From Ceriagrion tenellum (taxonomy: Eukaryota; Arthropoda; Insecta; Odonata; Coenagrionidae): a stretch of 64,000 bases of DNA. Every line of letters starts with the position of its first letter. Positions within the stretch are counted from its first letter, which is position 1. Positions 45,614-57,652 of this stretch are shown here, piece after piece. The position numbers and the translations under genes were made by a program. Location: positions 11,270,749 to 11,334,748 of the forward strand of contig OY720638.1 of the NCBI GenBank assembly GCA_963169105.1. The letters run 5' to 3'. The notes under the pieces are model-generated. The model ran no database searches. It worked only from the letters and a program-made list of their open reading frames with translations, and was not told the origin of the DNA.

Positions 45614-46257
45614 GTAGGTGACCACAACCGCTACGGGCGAACTTACCCTCTGGCCAATCCAGTTCCACCCTCCGAAAGCCAATTAAGGTGGCCTCTGGTG
45701 GCCACAGCGTCACTCATTCCAGAAATTTTGAAAACTTAAATATAACTTCTTCAAAGTACGTTTTAAGGACTGAGATAAGAAATAAGTGGGATTTCCGGGC
45801 GAGTTTTAAAACAACTGAGCCTTGAAAGTGGAGATATTATCAAGGGCTTTTATGAACGTTGCTCAGATTACATCTGAAAAATGCTAATTTCAACGGCAAA
45901 GCATGTTTTAGCTTTTAACTAGAACTGTTTATGAGAAGAAAAAAGCCCTGGTAAATCGGTTCAAATTAAAATACACGAGTATTATCACCCATTTTCACTC
46001 AATTGTTAGTAAAATACAGCCATAATTAAATTCAAAATGCGGTAGTTGCATGTAAATGGCGTTGTAGTCGGCTCCTAAGGTTGGACAAATATAGTCATTA
46101 GAAATATATTTGCGGAATAATGTGAATATTTGGTGCCTTCATTTTGGTTTTCAACAGGTTGTCCATTTCATCGCCGAAAGCAGAATGTTTTTTACCAAAT
46201 AAATATGATTTTGTAATTTAGTATTCGTTTTGACTCAAGTAGTCTGGCCAAAGCCGC

Positions 46258-46400
46258 CTAAATGTGGTTATGAGATTGTTGTATTTGGTATAACAGCGAC
46301 CTTCTATACAGAAGACCAGGGTTAAAATTCCAGCAGGGGCATAAATATTTCAATGTAAGCCGTAATCCGACTTCCGTGCTATATAGAGAGCACTTCAATA
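46258..46400 (+). repeat. Possible tRNA-derived SINE
   Basis: TTTGGTATAACAGC resembles an A box, and GGGTTAAAATTCC, 33 bases on, resembles a diverged B box. A SINE-like body with ATTTCAATGTAAGCCG follows. No target duplication was identified. Confidence 0.4.
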
Positions 46401-46754
46401 ATATCATTTCATCTGTAGGATGTGATATGAAACAGATAAGAACGGACATATCGATTAGAGTTACCTTATGTCAACCCGGGTTTTTCTCAACTCTCTCACG
46501 ATTCCTCGGGTAACATTTCTCTTTTCCCGTATCCATTCATCCTAAATTATGCAAATTCCCTCAATCATCAGTCATATCATCAGATAATTAATTGACCTAT
46601 CAACTTGTTTGCAATTCAGGATCCAGAGTGTCATCTTTGCCTAAGATATATGGTCGAAAGCAATCAAGGAGAGACTTAAGTTTTTCGAAGACTAGTGCAT
46701 AAAATGTGATAAGATGCGATAAAGGACTCAGCGTGGTGGTTTCTATAGTTTAGC

Positions 46755-46800
46755 TATACCTACCCTGAAGATGACAGCTAGCCTAGCCCTCGAAATATCA
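46755..46800 (+). repeat. PLE-tail-like word
   Basis: CCTGAAGATGACAGC...CCCTCGAAATATCAGG has the CTGA..ATG...CGAAA layout seen in PLE tails at 33014 and about 63180. Coding sequence is absent. Confidence 0.35.
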
Positions 46801-46884
46801 GGGTAGGTCAACCCCGTGATCCCATGGAAAGCCAGCAATCCCATAAGATAAATCCGATTGATTAGGTAGTTATAGCACTGACAT

Positions 46885-46919
46885 CCAATGCTTCGATGCT
46901 GGAAAGAGTGAAGCATTGG
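46885..46919. repeat. Perfect 10-bp inverted repeat
   Basis: CCAATGCTTC (46885-46894) and GAAGCATTGG (46910-46919) around a 15-base loop. Confidence 0.7.
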
Positions 46920-47451
46920 AAACGTTTAGCATAATCTCAATTTCATCAGTGAAGGACCTCAAGGGTAGTGGTTCTTTGTTAGTGTTCGACATGATCTTTG
47001 TAGCAAATGGCTCAAGCAAAACTGAATTCAAAGTTCTGTAATATAACTGCGAGGAATTTTCTCTCTATATCGTGTTTGGTTGGATAGTTATTTTGGGAAG
47101 CAGACCGACAACTGAGATCATTTGTGCCAAGAAAGATGTGTCGTTATGCTGGTGAGCATTATTATTGGTGGGTTACGTTACCTTATGATGTTGAGCAAGA
47201 GACAATTATAAAATTAAACAAAGAACCCAGAAACTTTAAAAATGCCACTTGTTTGCTAATAAACTCATTGAATATGAAGCACTAAAAAGCAAATTTACAT
47301 ATTATACATTTCTGCATTGGTTTATTAAATGTGGTGGCAACGAACATTTACACGTTAAGTGGTAGACTAAATTTACTGCTACTACTACCACTACAATCGG
47401 CAGTAGTATATACTTTACCTTGGCTAATCCTACTTTACATCTTCTTCTTCT

Positions 47452-48345
47452 TCAGTGTTCAACACTGAGGTTGGTTTGCAGCAGTTTGCAGTGCAGCCAT
47501 TCCTCTCTTCCGTCTGCCTTTCTCTTCATTTCTGTGTATGTGGTGCAACCCATATAATTCACAATCTGCTGCATGAATGACATCCTTGGTCGACCCCAGC
47601 GATTCCTTCCCTCTATAGCTCTTTCTGCTATTGTTCTAACGATTTTGTCGTGTCTTAGAATGTGCTCTACAAGTTTGTCTCTTCTCATTTGGATATGCCT
47701 CCACAGGGATCTGGTTTCCTGAACTCTTCTCAGTACCTCTTCGTTTGTGACTCTATCTCTCCAGCTGATCTTCAACATCCTTCTATAGAGCCACATCTCC
47801 AGGGCTCGTAGCCGCCTTCTCTCTTGTTTTCTTACAATCCATGTTTCTCTCCCGTATAGGGCCACACTCCAAACAAATGCTTTCATCATCCGTTTCCTTA
47901 TTTCCAAACTAATGTTCTTGCTGGTAAGTAGATTTTTTCTTAGATAGAATGCAATTTTGGCCTGATGTATTCTCCTCACAATTTCTTTTTGGCTTCTACC
48001 ATCTCTTGTTATTCTGCTTCCCAAGTAGGCAAATTCCTCTATTACTTCTAGCTTCTCTCCTTCAATTCTTATTATTGGAGGTTCATATTGCTCTTCATTA
48101 CTGCAAACCATCACTTTAGTTTTGCGTTTGTTTATTCTCATGCCATACTGATTACAGAAAATCCTACCCATTGTGTTGATCATCCTTTCTAGATCTTCTT
48201 TTGTCTCTGTGATCACAGCAATATCATCTGCGTAACGCAGCGTAACTATCTTCTGTCCATTAATTTTTATCCCCACCTCGGTAGTTTCGCGAACTCGGTC
48301 TATAGCTTCCTCGATGTAAGCATTGAATACAAGTAGATTAAATAT
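47452..48345 (-). mobile_element. RTE-like LINE fragment in the SmydA intron
   Basis: A 274-residue open frame (47452-48276), with matching text up to about 48340 (FNAYIEEAIDRVRE). It contains the catalytic RYADDIAVI (YADD at 48222-48233), EEFAYLGSRITRDGRS, ALYGRETWIVRKQERRRL, MWLYRRMLKISWRDRVTNEE and a GRPR motif, typical of the RT C-terminal half of RTE-like insect LINEs. It is 5'-truncated; the RT start and endonuclease are absent. The 3' end runs to about 47300 with short CTA/CTT repeats. The long open frame suggests it is not old. Confidence 0.85.
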
Positions 48346-51300
48346 ATAATATATAATTTACTTGTAGGATAAAAGACTATCTAATAATGTATTATCCACC
48401 TATTTACAGCAAATGAATACCCTGCTGGAAACAGCAGTTTGTCCTTAACCCTGCAACGATGCTATTCACGCCTTTTTAAGTCACAGTGCTGTTGTTTCCT
48501 TTTTCACTTTCAACGTCACAGTTCTTTCCTTTTTCACTGGTCAAGCACGACACAATAAAGCCAAAGAAACACTTCAGCTGAACATTTTATCGACGAATAA
48601 GTGATTGCCTAAGCTTATTCAATAATTAAATATCATTAGCTCGGATATCGTTAACTTAAGAGGTTGAATGAAAATTTTGTATACCAGGCCAATAGCTATG
48701 AAATCTGAAGGTAGTGATTCAGGAAAGTATGTGAAAGACTGGAGACACGATTTCAAGCATTGGTCTTTCACTGAATGCTTTTTAACTCGAAGTGAAGCCT
48801 AACTTTATAAGATTATTATCTTCATCTTTTCCATACGAAAACTGCTCAGGGATTACTAACGAAACACGATTCGTTTGATGGTTAAAAGTTTGTTCATTGA
48901 GCTCACAGCTACTACCTGGGATAGTGCGGTACGCATAAGACGGCTAGAGGTAAGCAAATTGGTGCTTGCCGTCACAACCCGGATCCCCACTTGAGTCCCA
49001 GTCAGAACTCTTGCTCGACAAAGCAGTTCATGATCTGGCGGTCCCTCGCAGCGGATGCTACGCGCCCAAAATACTTCAGCGCCAGTTTGATCTATCCGTT
49101 GGAGCACCACCTGACTCTTTTTCCTTTTTGGCTAACCATATTATTCCTCAATAGTTCATCATTTGTGTAGTGCTTTTAGTTTTCTGTAATTCTCCCGTCT
49201 CCAACTCCCTGGGGTATTTATTTCGGCTATGTCAGCTGACATATTGAATTAATGAGGCGGTTTTTGTCCCAGAATGCGTTCAATTTGTTTTCCTATCCCC
49301 CTTAGCAGCATTTTCGTTAGACTTCTTCCAGGCAATCTCCGAGTATTTACAAATGTTATATCATCTCCACTCATTTGATCTTCCTCATCCTTTCATTGAA
49401 CTGCATTTTCGGCGCTTTCAACTTTTCTATTCAACTTTATCTATTTCACTGGTCTACAAAAATTAAGTTTTTTCAGTAACGTTTCAGAAAAAGATAATTT
49501 TAACAAATTTTTTACTGCTGAATTCGAGTATTAAAAAGTCGTAACACGTAGAGTTTTTTGCTATAAGAATCCAAAATTTAAAGAATCCAATTATTAACAT
49601 AATATCCATTTTTATGGGATATTTTATTGTACATTTGGCGCAAAATAAAGCAATATTTTTAATGTTGATAATGAAATATTGCTATTAGTCTCTATTAATT
49701 GAAATAGAACATGAAAAAGTCAATAATTAATTGAATAATTACAAGTTTTCATTTATAACTTTCTCTCATGTGTAAGGTATATCCGTCTCTCTTCAAAAGC
49801 CTGCTGGTACATTGGTTGCTTTTATAAACGAAGTTATACTAGATTCTTTCCACAGCAGATTCAATTCTTTTAGCCCAGAAATTCAGCTATATGCTCGTAC
49901 AGATAAAAGTCATGCAACATATCACTTGGATCACTGATTTATAGACGTGATTCATATGAGACAGTAGGCTTCAATGTGGAGTCTTTACTTTCTTCTCATG
50001 TGTCAGTTTCTTGTTCACCCTTGGCACTGTCAATATCTTCAGGAATACCAATATCTCTAATGCCGGTTCCACTACATAATCAATCTATGACTGGGTCCTT
50101 ATCCATGAGGGAATGGTTTTATTTCTGAAGGCATATTTGGGTAGGTCATTCCTCTTACACTGGATGAAGGCAAGAAAAAAAATTAACCAACACATATGAG
50201 AAAGCTAATGTTTGTCCTCATCATCAAATGGACATATAAAATACCAGCAATATGTTTTATTTATTTGCTCTGACAATTTTCTGAATCGTTACTTAAATGT
50301 ACATTGTCCACAAACCTTGAAAAACCAATTAGGTTCATAATTGCAATTTCTACGCGGTAAAACATCTGTTGTTGTAAAAAAAATCACTTAAAACTGCATA
50401 AACATACCCTATATTTGTCATACTGCGTTACTGGTACGTTATAAAGAATGATGTAATAACAAAGATGTTTCCCCATTCTTTTTCTGCAATGCTATCAACT
50501 AATGGGAAAGATATACTATCAAATACTATAAAATATGAGACACGTTACAGCTTTTATGACTAAAAATTTGTTTATAGAATGCAAAACAAAAGAACATACC
50601 ACAGATTTGGGTAATCCTATAACACATCAGTATACCAGCATCATGTTTAAATAAAAATAGATCCTACTTCCACACTGGTGAAGCTGAATACAAAAAGCAC
50701 TTCAACTTGCTGTGAGAAAACTTTTTTATTGCTGCTACAAACCATTGGTTTTACTTCTAATTATTAACATTATGTTTCTACAATTGTTCGGGCAACTCTC
50801 TTTTCCGCCCACTTTATAAACATCAATGTATTTCTCTCCTTTTAAATTATTTTGTGAATGATGATCGATTAGAAAGCCTCCTAAATGGGTATCTGGAAGA
50901 ACATCTATTAGGTCATATGCAAACTGTATATAGTGTATCGTTTGTATGCTGGCACAAGTTCAGGTGCCCAATTTTTGTTTCTGTTTTGTCTTGTTGTTTC
51001 GCGAGCGGGCCGAGGAGTAGCGTCCGTACCGAGGATAGAATAAACCGGTGGAAAATCTAGGAAAATGGGGCATTGCTGTCTTGGACACCGTTGCGGAAAC
51101 TGCTTGAGGGGAACCGAGAAGATCACCCTGCTAGCAGCAGAAAGTTCAAGTTATTTTGTTCAGTCATTCAATTTTTGTCCTTCATTCCCCTAACCACCTA
51201 CCTCACACCTTTCCCTTGCTTCTCGTGATTTCCTATGATGACATTGTCTCGCGGCACTGGTCATGAGTTACCAAGGGCATAGCGAAAAGGACAAACCTTC

Positions 51301-53056
51301 TTCTCCTCTCAGCATCACCCATCCAACTACAGGCAGATTTTTCCTTACCTCTACCTGCACTAGCGCCTAACTTTCTCTTTGTTCGATCCCATCGTATTTT
51401 AACCCCACCTGGAGAAAGTCGGAAGAGACAGATGCCGTCACAATTACCCCGACGAGTTGCAGTCAGTTGATCATGTTTATAAACAGATATGTACCGTAAA
51501 TATCTAAGGATAATGCGTTGACGTGTTAAATACATTTTGGGGCATTGGAGTAAAATTCTCTAGTTATCATCGAAAAAAGATCAACGATTGCTCACAATCA
51601 GACAACTACAGCTTCTCAAAAATAGAAAAGCTCTTCTTGCTTACTCTGACAAGATGCTCAATACGGATGTTCTTACATTAGAATAAGTTTATGCTGAAAT
51701 TTTGGCTGATCTTCGGGGTAGGTCGAAAAAAAGTAGCCCATTCTTATACCATGAACAGTGAGCGCATGTTAGGATATAAGGCGGTTCCAGTTACAGGGAT
51801 GGCTTCATCCAGATTTCTATTTTTGGCCTCTTTTGCCAATATTTTGGGATTCTGTAAGTATACAAGCTTTATAGTAGACTCGCATTCTCACACTCAGAAG
51901 CTTCCCGAGCAAGCAGATAACCAACGCTTCTCCTTTCTCCCACCCCTGCGTGCAGTGAGGCACCGAGATAGAGGCTTCAAGCTAGTAGAGGATGGGGATA
52001 CGGTTGTGGGCAGTTGAGCGTTGGACGAGGTGTGGGATGGCTGGGAGGATGTATAGGAAGTTTGAATAAACTAAGTATTATAAAAACAGAAAGATTGTTG
52101 AGTAATTCTTTATTTCTCTTCCTCGCATTCCCTCTGCGCTCTCCGGCGAACCCTTGGTTCAAACAATTCTCTGCGTTGGCAGTGCACATCGTCTGTAGAA
52201 ATTTTCGTCACACTTTTCCTCGATTCACAAACAAGGAAAGATAGCTAATTTTTAACAAGTATCATTATCTATTTTCAAGGTTATTACTTAAGATCAAAAA
52301 CGACGTTACAAAAACTATCTCACAAATGATTTTGCATCAATAGATCTGCATATACTTGACTCTGAGGATACAGAAATATATTCAAAATATAGATGCCACA
52401 TTTTGTCCATTTCATGTTTTTTATATAATAACTAGTAATGTGAATAAGTTAGCGTAAAGGCATTCGATTAAATTCGGTGACATGGGTTTTTAACTCAAAA
52501 AGAGGCTAACACTTTGCTTAAGGTTACTTAAGCGCTAACTGTAAGTGCTTATTAAATAACTTAGCAAGTAAATCGAAAAAATTCTTGAGCCACATATCAC
52601 CAAAGCACATGTACTTATTTAGTGGAAATCACCTTTAGCGTACAATTATAAATGTTGTAAGAGCTGTATTTTAAAATTTTAGCTTTAATTAAAGCACTTT
52701 TATGACTTGGGTTTACAACGCGGAATTAGAAAATAAAGCGAGAGCCATATGTAAATACATTCTTTTACCCGGAATGATACCCTGATATTTATCAGCCACA
52801 ATTGTAATAAAACGATACGTATTTGTTCGTATTTAGGAGAAAATAGGAACACATAATCGAATTATTTCAAAATATACGTCAAGTTCCATAAAGCTAAGAG
52901 TTAAAATAGCATTAAATTGCTAAGAAACCAAATCGGTAACAGACCGTTTATGTCGCTTTCATCTATACATGTTACAAATTATTACACGTACTCTAAGTTT
53001 CACGTAAATCTGTATATTAAAAGAAATCGCCTTAATAAAGCTCTCTCTCCTAATAG

Positions 53057-54256
53057 GACCAAATCCAAACGGCTTACGGGTCCATAACGCCTCTCCGCTG
53101 TCTCCTCATGCAACGAGTGAAGCCCGAGCACTGGAAGACGCTCATGTCCATGGAGTCTCACCCGGAGAAGTCGCACTCCGAGGACACGCCCAAAGTGACG
53201 CGCTTCCTCCGCCAAGTAGTCAACCTCAGCCAGCTTGACGGCTCCCTCATGGACGAGAAGCATGCGCGGCGCTGGGATTTCTCCGACGCCACCATCGCCA
53301 AGGTATGCGCCGTGCTCGACGTGAACGCCCTCGACATCCGCCTTCCGGGTCCCTCGGACGCCATCGCCCTGTACGCGGACGCATGTCTCCTCGAGCACAG
53401 CTGCGTGCCCAACACGCGGCACGCGTTCGACGAGCGCCAGAGGATCCGGCTGAGGGCCACGCGGCCCATCGAGCCCGGCGAGCATCTCAAGACCATGTAC
53501 ACGCACGTGCTGTGGGGCACGCAGCAGAGGAGGGACCACCTCAAGGTGACCAAGTACTTCGAGTGCACGTGCGAGCGGTGTGCGGACCCCACCGAATTCG
53601 GTACGTGCATCGGCGGCCTCCGCTGCCTCGGCTGCAACAGTGGGATTCTCCTCCCGAAGAACCCCCTGCTCGGCATCCAGTCCGAGTGGGAGTGCAGCAA
53701 ATGCAGCCGGGAGGGGCAGGCGGCCATGCTGGGCGGGGAGCAGGTGCGCAGCCTCGTGCTGGGCCTGGGATCTGAGGTGGAGAGGGCACTTGAGGAGAGA
53801 CCTCCATCGTGCGCCCTCCTTCAGGACCTCCTGCGCAAACTGGAGACGCTCCTGCACCCGCACCACTCTCACTGCCTTGCCGTCAAACACTCCCTTCTGC
53901 AGATGCTCGGGCGCAGTGGGCAACAAGACGAACTCCGACGGAAGGAGGCCATGTGCCGGGACCTTCTAGGGGTTTACCGTGCCTTAGACCCTACCCTCGC
54001 TCGAGTGGGTATATACGCCGCCGTGGCCAACTTTGAGCTCCACTCGACGCTGGTTGAATTGTGGCGAAAGAAGTTGTCCGGCCCGGAGTCCGAGGAAGCA
54101 AGGAAGAAGCTGGTCGAGGCTAAAGTGTGCCTTGAGGATACGATCGAATTGCTCCAGGGGGAAAATAAAGATTTGCCCGAGGGTCGACTCATGGGGGTAG
54201 CCAAGAGTGCCTTGGAGGACATGGGGCGTTGGTTTGATACAGCAGGTGAAACGTGA
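53057..54256 (+). CDS. SmydA-type gene, last exon: SET core, post-SET, C-terminal helices
   Basis: 1200 bp: acceptor CCTAATAG (ends 53056), phase 0, stop TGA at 54254-54256. It encodes TAYGSITPLRCLLMQ, LYADACLLEHSCVPNTRHAF (the SET NHSC motif, here EHSC as I recall for other insect SmydA proteins), RPIEPGEHL, YTHVLWGTQQRR and a zinc-binding post-SET segment FECTCERC followed by DPTEFGT. Further Cys pairs (LRCLGC, WECSKC) and a helical C-terminal third complete the protein. SMYD proteins are lysine methyltransferases; the Asn-to-Glu change in NHSC leaves activity uncertain. With the MYND and SET exons this gives 560 residues, about 640 with the candidate first exon. The exon is very GC-rich. 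Confidence 0.92.
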   Translation, partial: DQIQTAYGSITPLRCLLMQRVKPEHWKTLMSMESHPEKSHSEDTPKVTRFLRQVVNLSQLDGSLMDEKHARRWDFSDATIAKVCAVLDVNALDIRLPGPSDAIALYADACLLEHSCVPNTRHAFDERQRIRLRATRPIEPGEHLKTMYTHVLWGTQQRRDHLKVTKYFECTCERCADPTEFGTCIGGLRCLGCNSGILLPKNPLLGIQSEWECSKCSREGQAAMLGGEQVRSLVLGLGSEVERALEERPPSCALLQDLLRKLETLLHPHHSHCLAVKHSLLQMLGRSGQQDELRRKEAMCRDLLGVYRALDPTLARVGIYAAVANFELHSTLVELWRKKLSGPESEEARKKLVEAKVCLEDTIELLQGENKDLPEGRLMGVAKSALEDMGRWFDTAGET

Positions 54257-54305
54257 TAATAACCAGCAAAAATTGCAGCAAACTGACTGATCTGAGGCAA
54301 GCTGG

Positions 54306-54311
54306 AATAAA
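54306..54311 (+). terminator. Polyadenylation signal of the SmydA gene
   Basis: AATAAA 49 bases after the stop codon. Confidence 0.65.
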
Positions 54312-55074
54312 TTAGACAAAGTGCAATGTATACGCCTTATTGAAATCAGTTTTCTATGAAATTTCATTTCTAAGTTTGATACTAAATCTTCATTCAAATT
54401 TAATATCAGCATTTGACAAAAAATATCTAATATCAAGAAAATTTATAGACAATAATAACGATTTTTCGTCTAGAATACATTTTTTCATTCCCATGAATTA
54501 ATTTTAATCATTGAAGAGTCCTGCTCTGAAATACCGAGATGCAGTGACAGATTCATCAGTTCCATTCATTTGTGCATTTAACAACTGTCAAAATGCCAAA
54601 AAAGTCTTAAGTTTCTGCCACCATACGCCAAAAACCTCTTAAATCGATTTTGTTTATTTGTCACTATAAATTAACGAAAAAATTTAAATACTTTATGTAA
54701 ATACTATACAGTACACACACTATATAGCATTCTCGTTCACATTACAGAATGTACATCATGAAATATTTCTGGCATTCGTTCATCTCAACGGTGAATAATT
54801 GAATATGCCCGGTAGAAGGTTAGTAAAAAAGTACGGCTGAGGCAATTCCACCGATACCTTATGCATTGATGCAGATAACATTTTTAGTGTCCAGGAGCCA
54901 AATTATCTTCCGTACTGAAATGCATTTCGTGAACCTAAGGATCATTTAATCACATATTTTACCAGAATAAAGTCAAAATAATTAGTCATTTCCATTCTTC
55001 CGTTTCCCTTTTAGCGTCCTGTCACAACTCAGTGCAGTTAATTCTCAGAATCGTCATGGCAAATAGGAAAACTT
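54312..55074. other. Intergenic region between convergent genes
   Basis: AT-rich and non-coding; it must hold both 3' UTR ends. A minus-strand AATAAA (plus-strand TTTATT near 54655) could serve the GPCR gene. Confidence 0.5.
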
Positions 55075-56033
55075 CTACTGGCCACCCACTTCCGCAGCAC
55101 CTCCACGGGTATACATCTCCACATCTCGCTGTCGCTCTACACCTCTCCTTGTTCCGCTCATCAAGCCACAGAGAAAGCATGTCCCGCCGCCAGCTTGCCT
55201 TTCTCGCATAAAACCGTACAGATAGGGGTTTAGGACGGTGCCTAGAAGGGAGAGAGCGGAGAAAAGGTATTGCATGAGCCACCAGTAGCTTTTGACCTCG
55301 GTCGTGCTGGTGTGAATCACGTTATAGCTCCATATGGGCATCCGGGTGAGTATGAAGGTCAGCATTAGGGCGAAGATAATCTTAAGTACCCTTTTCTTGT
55401 GCTTCTCCATGACCCTGAGGCCACGAGGTGGGAGCGGGGGAGCAGCCTGGGCGTACGGAGGCAGCGGGAGAGATGGATCCGTCGGGACGACCTCGCTCAA
55501 GTTCTCGTTCTCCACGATGGTCTCCATCGGTGGGTGCGCAGGCTTGCTCAGGACGTACGAGCAGCCAAAGCGCCTCCTCATGAGCAAGCGGCAGTGCCTG
55601 CGGCCGGCAGGGTGCATCGTCCTCAGCCCCGCCTTGGGGGGTAGCGGCGGTGGCAGTGGAGTACCTGAGGCACTGGCGCCGGCAGACGTGGACTCCGTCT
55701 GGCCCTGAGAGGAAGTGTATCGGGATCGCACGGCGGCTCTTCTCCTTTTCAGGGCCAAGATTTCGCGGTACCTCTGAAATGCGGACCGCCGCCCGTTAGG
55801 GTACTTTCTCCAAAGGTAGCAGCCGATGATGCCATAAAGGGTTAGAAAGGTGAACATTACTGGCAGAAAGATGAGGGTGAAGATGAGGGCGATGTAGGTC
55901 CTCATCGTGTCCCGGGACCGGAATGCGCAGAAATCCGCCCGAGTCCTCGAAGTGACTTCATTCTGAATTTTGTCAAACTTGATGACGTCCATTGACTTGA
56001 TATGGTACTCGAAGAGCATCGGAATAGACGACC
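55075..56033 (-). CDS. Class A GPCR, last exon: TM5 to C-terminus
   Basis: 959-bp exon: acceptor CATTTAG (plus-strand CT at 56034-56035), then the second and third bases of a codon shared with the upstream exon, to stop TAG (plus-strand 55075-55077). It encodes the extracellular loop 2 end, TM5 (IALIFTLIFLPVMFTFLTLY), then a third intracellular loop of roughly 130 residues. That loop is rich in Arg, Ser and Pro, with PLPPPLPP and LPPYAQAAPPLPPRG. TM6 (VLKIIFALMLTFILTRMPIW) and TM7 (FSALSLLGTVLNPYLYGFM) with the NPxxY motif follow. Then comes a short tail with Cys residues (CFLCGL) that could be acylated. A plasma-membrane receptor; the layout suggests a neuropeptide-type class A receptor, but the ligand is not assigned. 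Confidence 0.9.
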
Positions 56034-57462
56034 CTAAATGATCGGAGAGAAAAATACAAATATGGATTATGATTTGCTTGGACCTCCGGTAATGCTTAGC
56101 TAGCCAAGGAATAATTTTAGAGTGAACCTTTCAACTTTACATTAAACTTTTCCATACACCATCAACTGAGCGAGACTTGGTTGAAAATAATCTACACAGG
56201 TACAGACATTTCTCGTGATTTCTTTCAGGAATGAGTTTCACTAGACATGAATGAAGTCATCCATCTTTTTGGAGCAGCTTCAAATTCACACTGTTTTCAA
56301 AACTTACTTATGTTGAAATTGCAAGCCTGAGAAGGAATTCGACCTGAATGATATTTTAAGGGAATTGAAGCTCCTGGACTTGGCACAAAGAGCTGGGACA
56401 GCATGTTCATACTGTTATCATACACAGTATTTTGGGTCCTGAATATATTCAAATTGTTCGAAACTATAAAACATTTCAATTGAGTGGACTGAGGGTTTTT
56501 GGATGAAGTGAGGGTAGGTCTTTTGGGTCTCCATGCGGATTTCTACCTCCACAACCGATACAACACTACTGGCAAGCTCACTCAGGGGTCACTAGCAAGC
56601 CAATAAGTAACTTGATAAAAACTGGTTGCTTTATTTAACGTCGCTGGGAAGCGCAATACCACCAAATCACTCCAATTTCCTCAAAAATCGATACTAGGTA
56701 TTTGGTTATATCACGCCTCCCAGGTTAGCCATATTAACCGCACAATTTCTATGGTCGTATTGAGGATAATTCTCCAAAAGATTGCTAATATTTTACCTTG
56801 TATACCGTTGAAAAAACCCTGAGCATTGTTCTTCGAAGTTTTTACTTCAGGGACATCATGGTGATTTCATTGAAGAACTGGATTGAACTGAACTGAACTG
56901 AACTTTAATGGTTTATTTCTCCCTAGGTAGTTAACTCCTCATGGACTATTTTCCTCCGACGAAAGTTAAGTAAATTCCTCAATTCCACAAAAAATATATT
57001 CTTCATTATTCTTAGATTCAAAAAATAGATTCTTAGGCAACGGTTTTAATTTTGAGTATCACCATCGTGGAAATGCACCGTTAATATTACCCTCATTAAA
57101 AAATCACACCTACTTAAGCTAGAGTTTTTCTTTGCTTTCCTCCAATTTGTATGCCTGCATGTATATATTTCTTCATCTTTAATCCTGTTAATCACTGAAT
57201 GAGCCGTCCATGTTGAGCTTTCCTCAATTATTTGCGTCTTTACGTCCAACTTACATAGTAAAAAGTAATAATCTAGCAATTATATAGAGTTAAACGATAT
57301 TTTGGGAACTTGAAGTCATTTGTCAGACAGTAGCTGAAGAAAAGAAACTGCGGATCTGTACTCTTCTCAAATAAATGTATTAGATATATGCCTATATGAG
57401 GAATGGAACAACATACCATTTTCTGAAACCAAGTTTAATCCTTTTGAGAGTTGCATTCTTAC
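56034..57462 (-). other. GPCR intron (1.4 kb)
   Basis: Phase 1 intron, donor GTAAGAA at the high-coordinate end and acceptor TTTAG at the low end. It contains a short (TGAAC)n run at about 56881-56907. No other feature. Confidence 0.8.
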
Positions 57463-57652
57463 CATTAGCGACCATCCATATGATACAAGTAATTATCATA
57501 CATGTGCGTAGGTTTGGCTCCCATCGACATCGGGTGGCGTTGATTATTCCATGGTATCGATCCAGGGCAATGGCAGAGAGAGTAAATGAATTAGCCAGCA
57601 CCGCCATCGTCTGAGCATATGGTATCAGCTGGCACATCAACTCTCCCAAGTC
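57463..57652 (-). CDS. Class A GPCR exon: TM3 to TM4
   Basis: 190-bp exon: acceptor ATCCTCAG, starts in phase 0 with DLGELMCQLIPY and ends in phase 1 before GTAAGAA. It encodes the conserved Cys at the top of TM3 (MCQL), TM3 (AQTMAVLANSFTLSAIALDRY) with the DRY motif, intracellular loop 2 (HGIINATRCRWEP) and most of TM4 (CMIITCIIWMVAN). Phases join correctly to the exons at 61828 and 55075, which supports one gene. Confidence 0.9.

Larger units (their letters stand above)
45614..53056 (+). other. SmydA intron (7.4 kb)
   Basis: Starts GTAGGT and ends CCTAATAG. It holds a tRNA-like SINE (about 46258-46400), a PLE-like tail word (46755-46800), a hairpin (46885-46919) and an RTE-like LINE (47452-48345). 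Nothing could be recognised in about 48350-53000. Confidence 0.75.

Noticed and set aside
45179..45682. 167-codon minus-strand ORF
   Set aside because: Lies opposite the SmydA SET exon, with Ala/Arg/Gly-rich shadow composition.
53000..53926. 308-codon minus-strand ORF opposite the SmydA last exon
   Set aside because: A shadow frame in GC-rich coding sequence; the plus strand carries clear SET motifs and splice signals.
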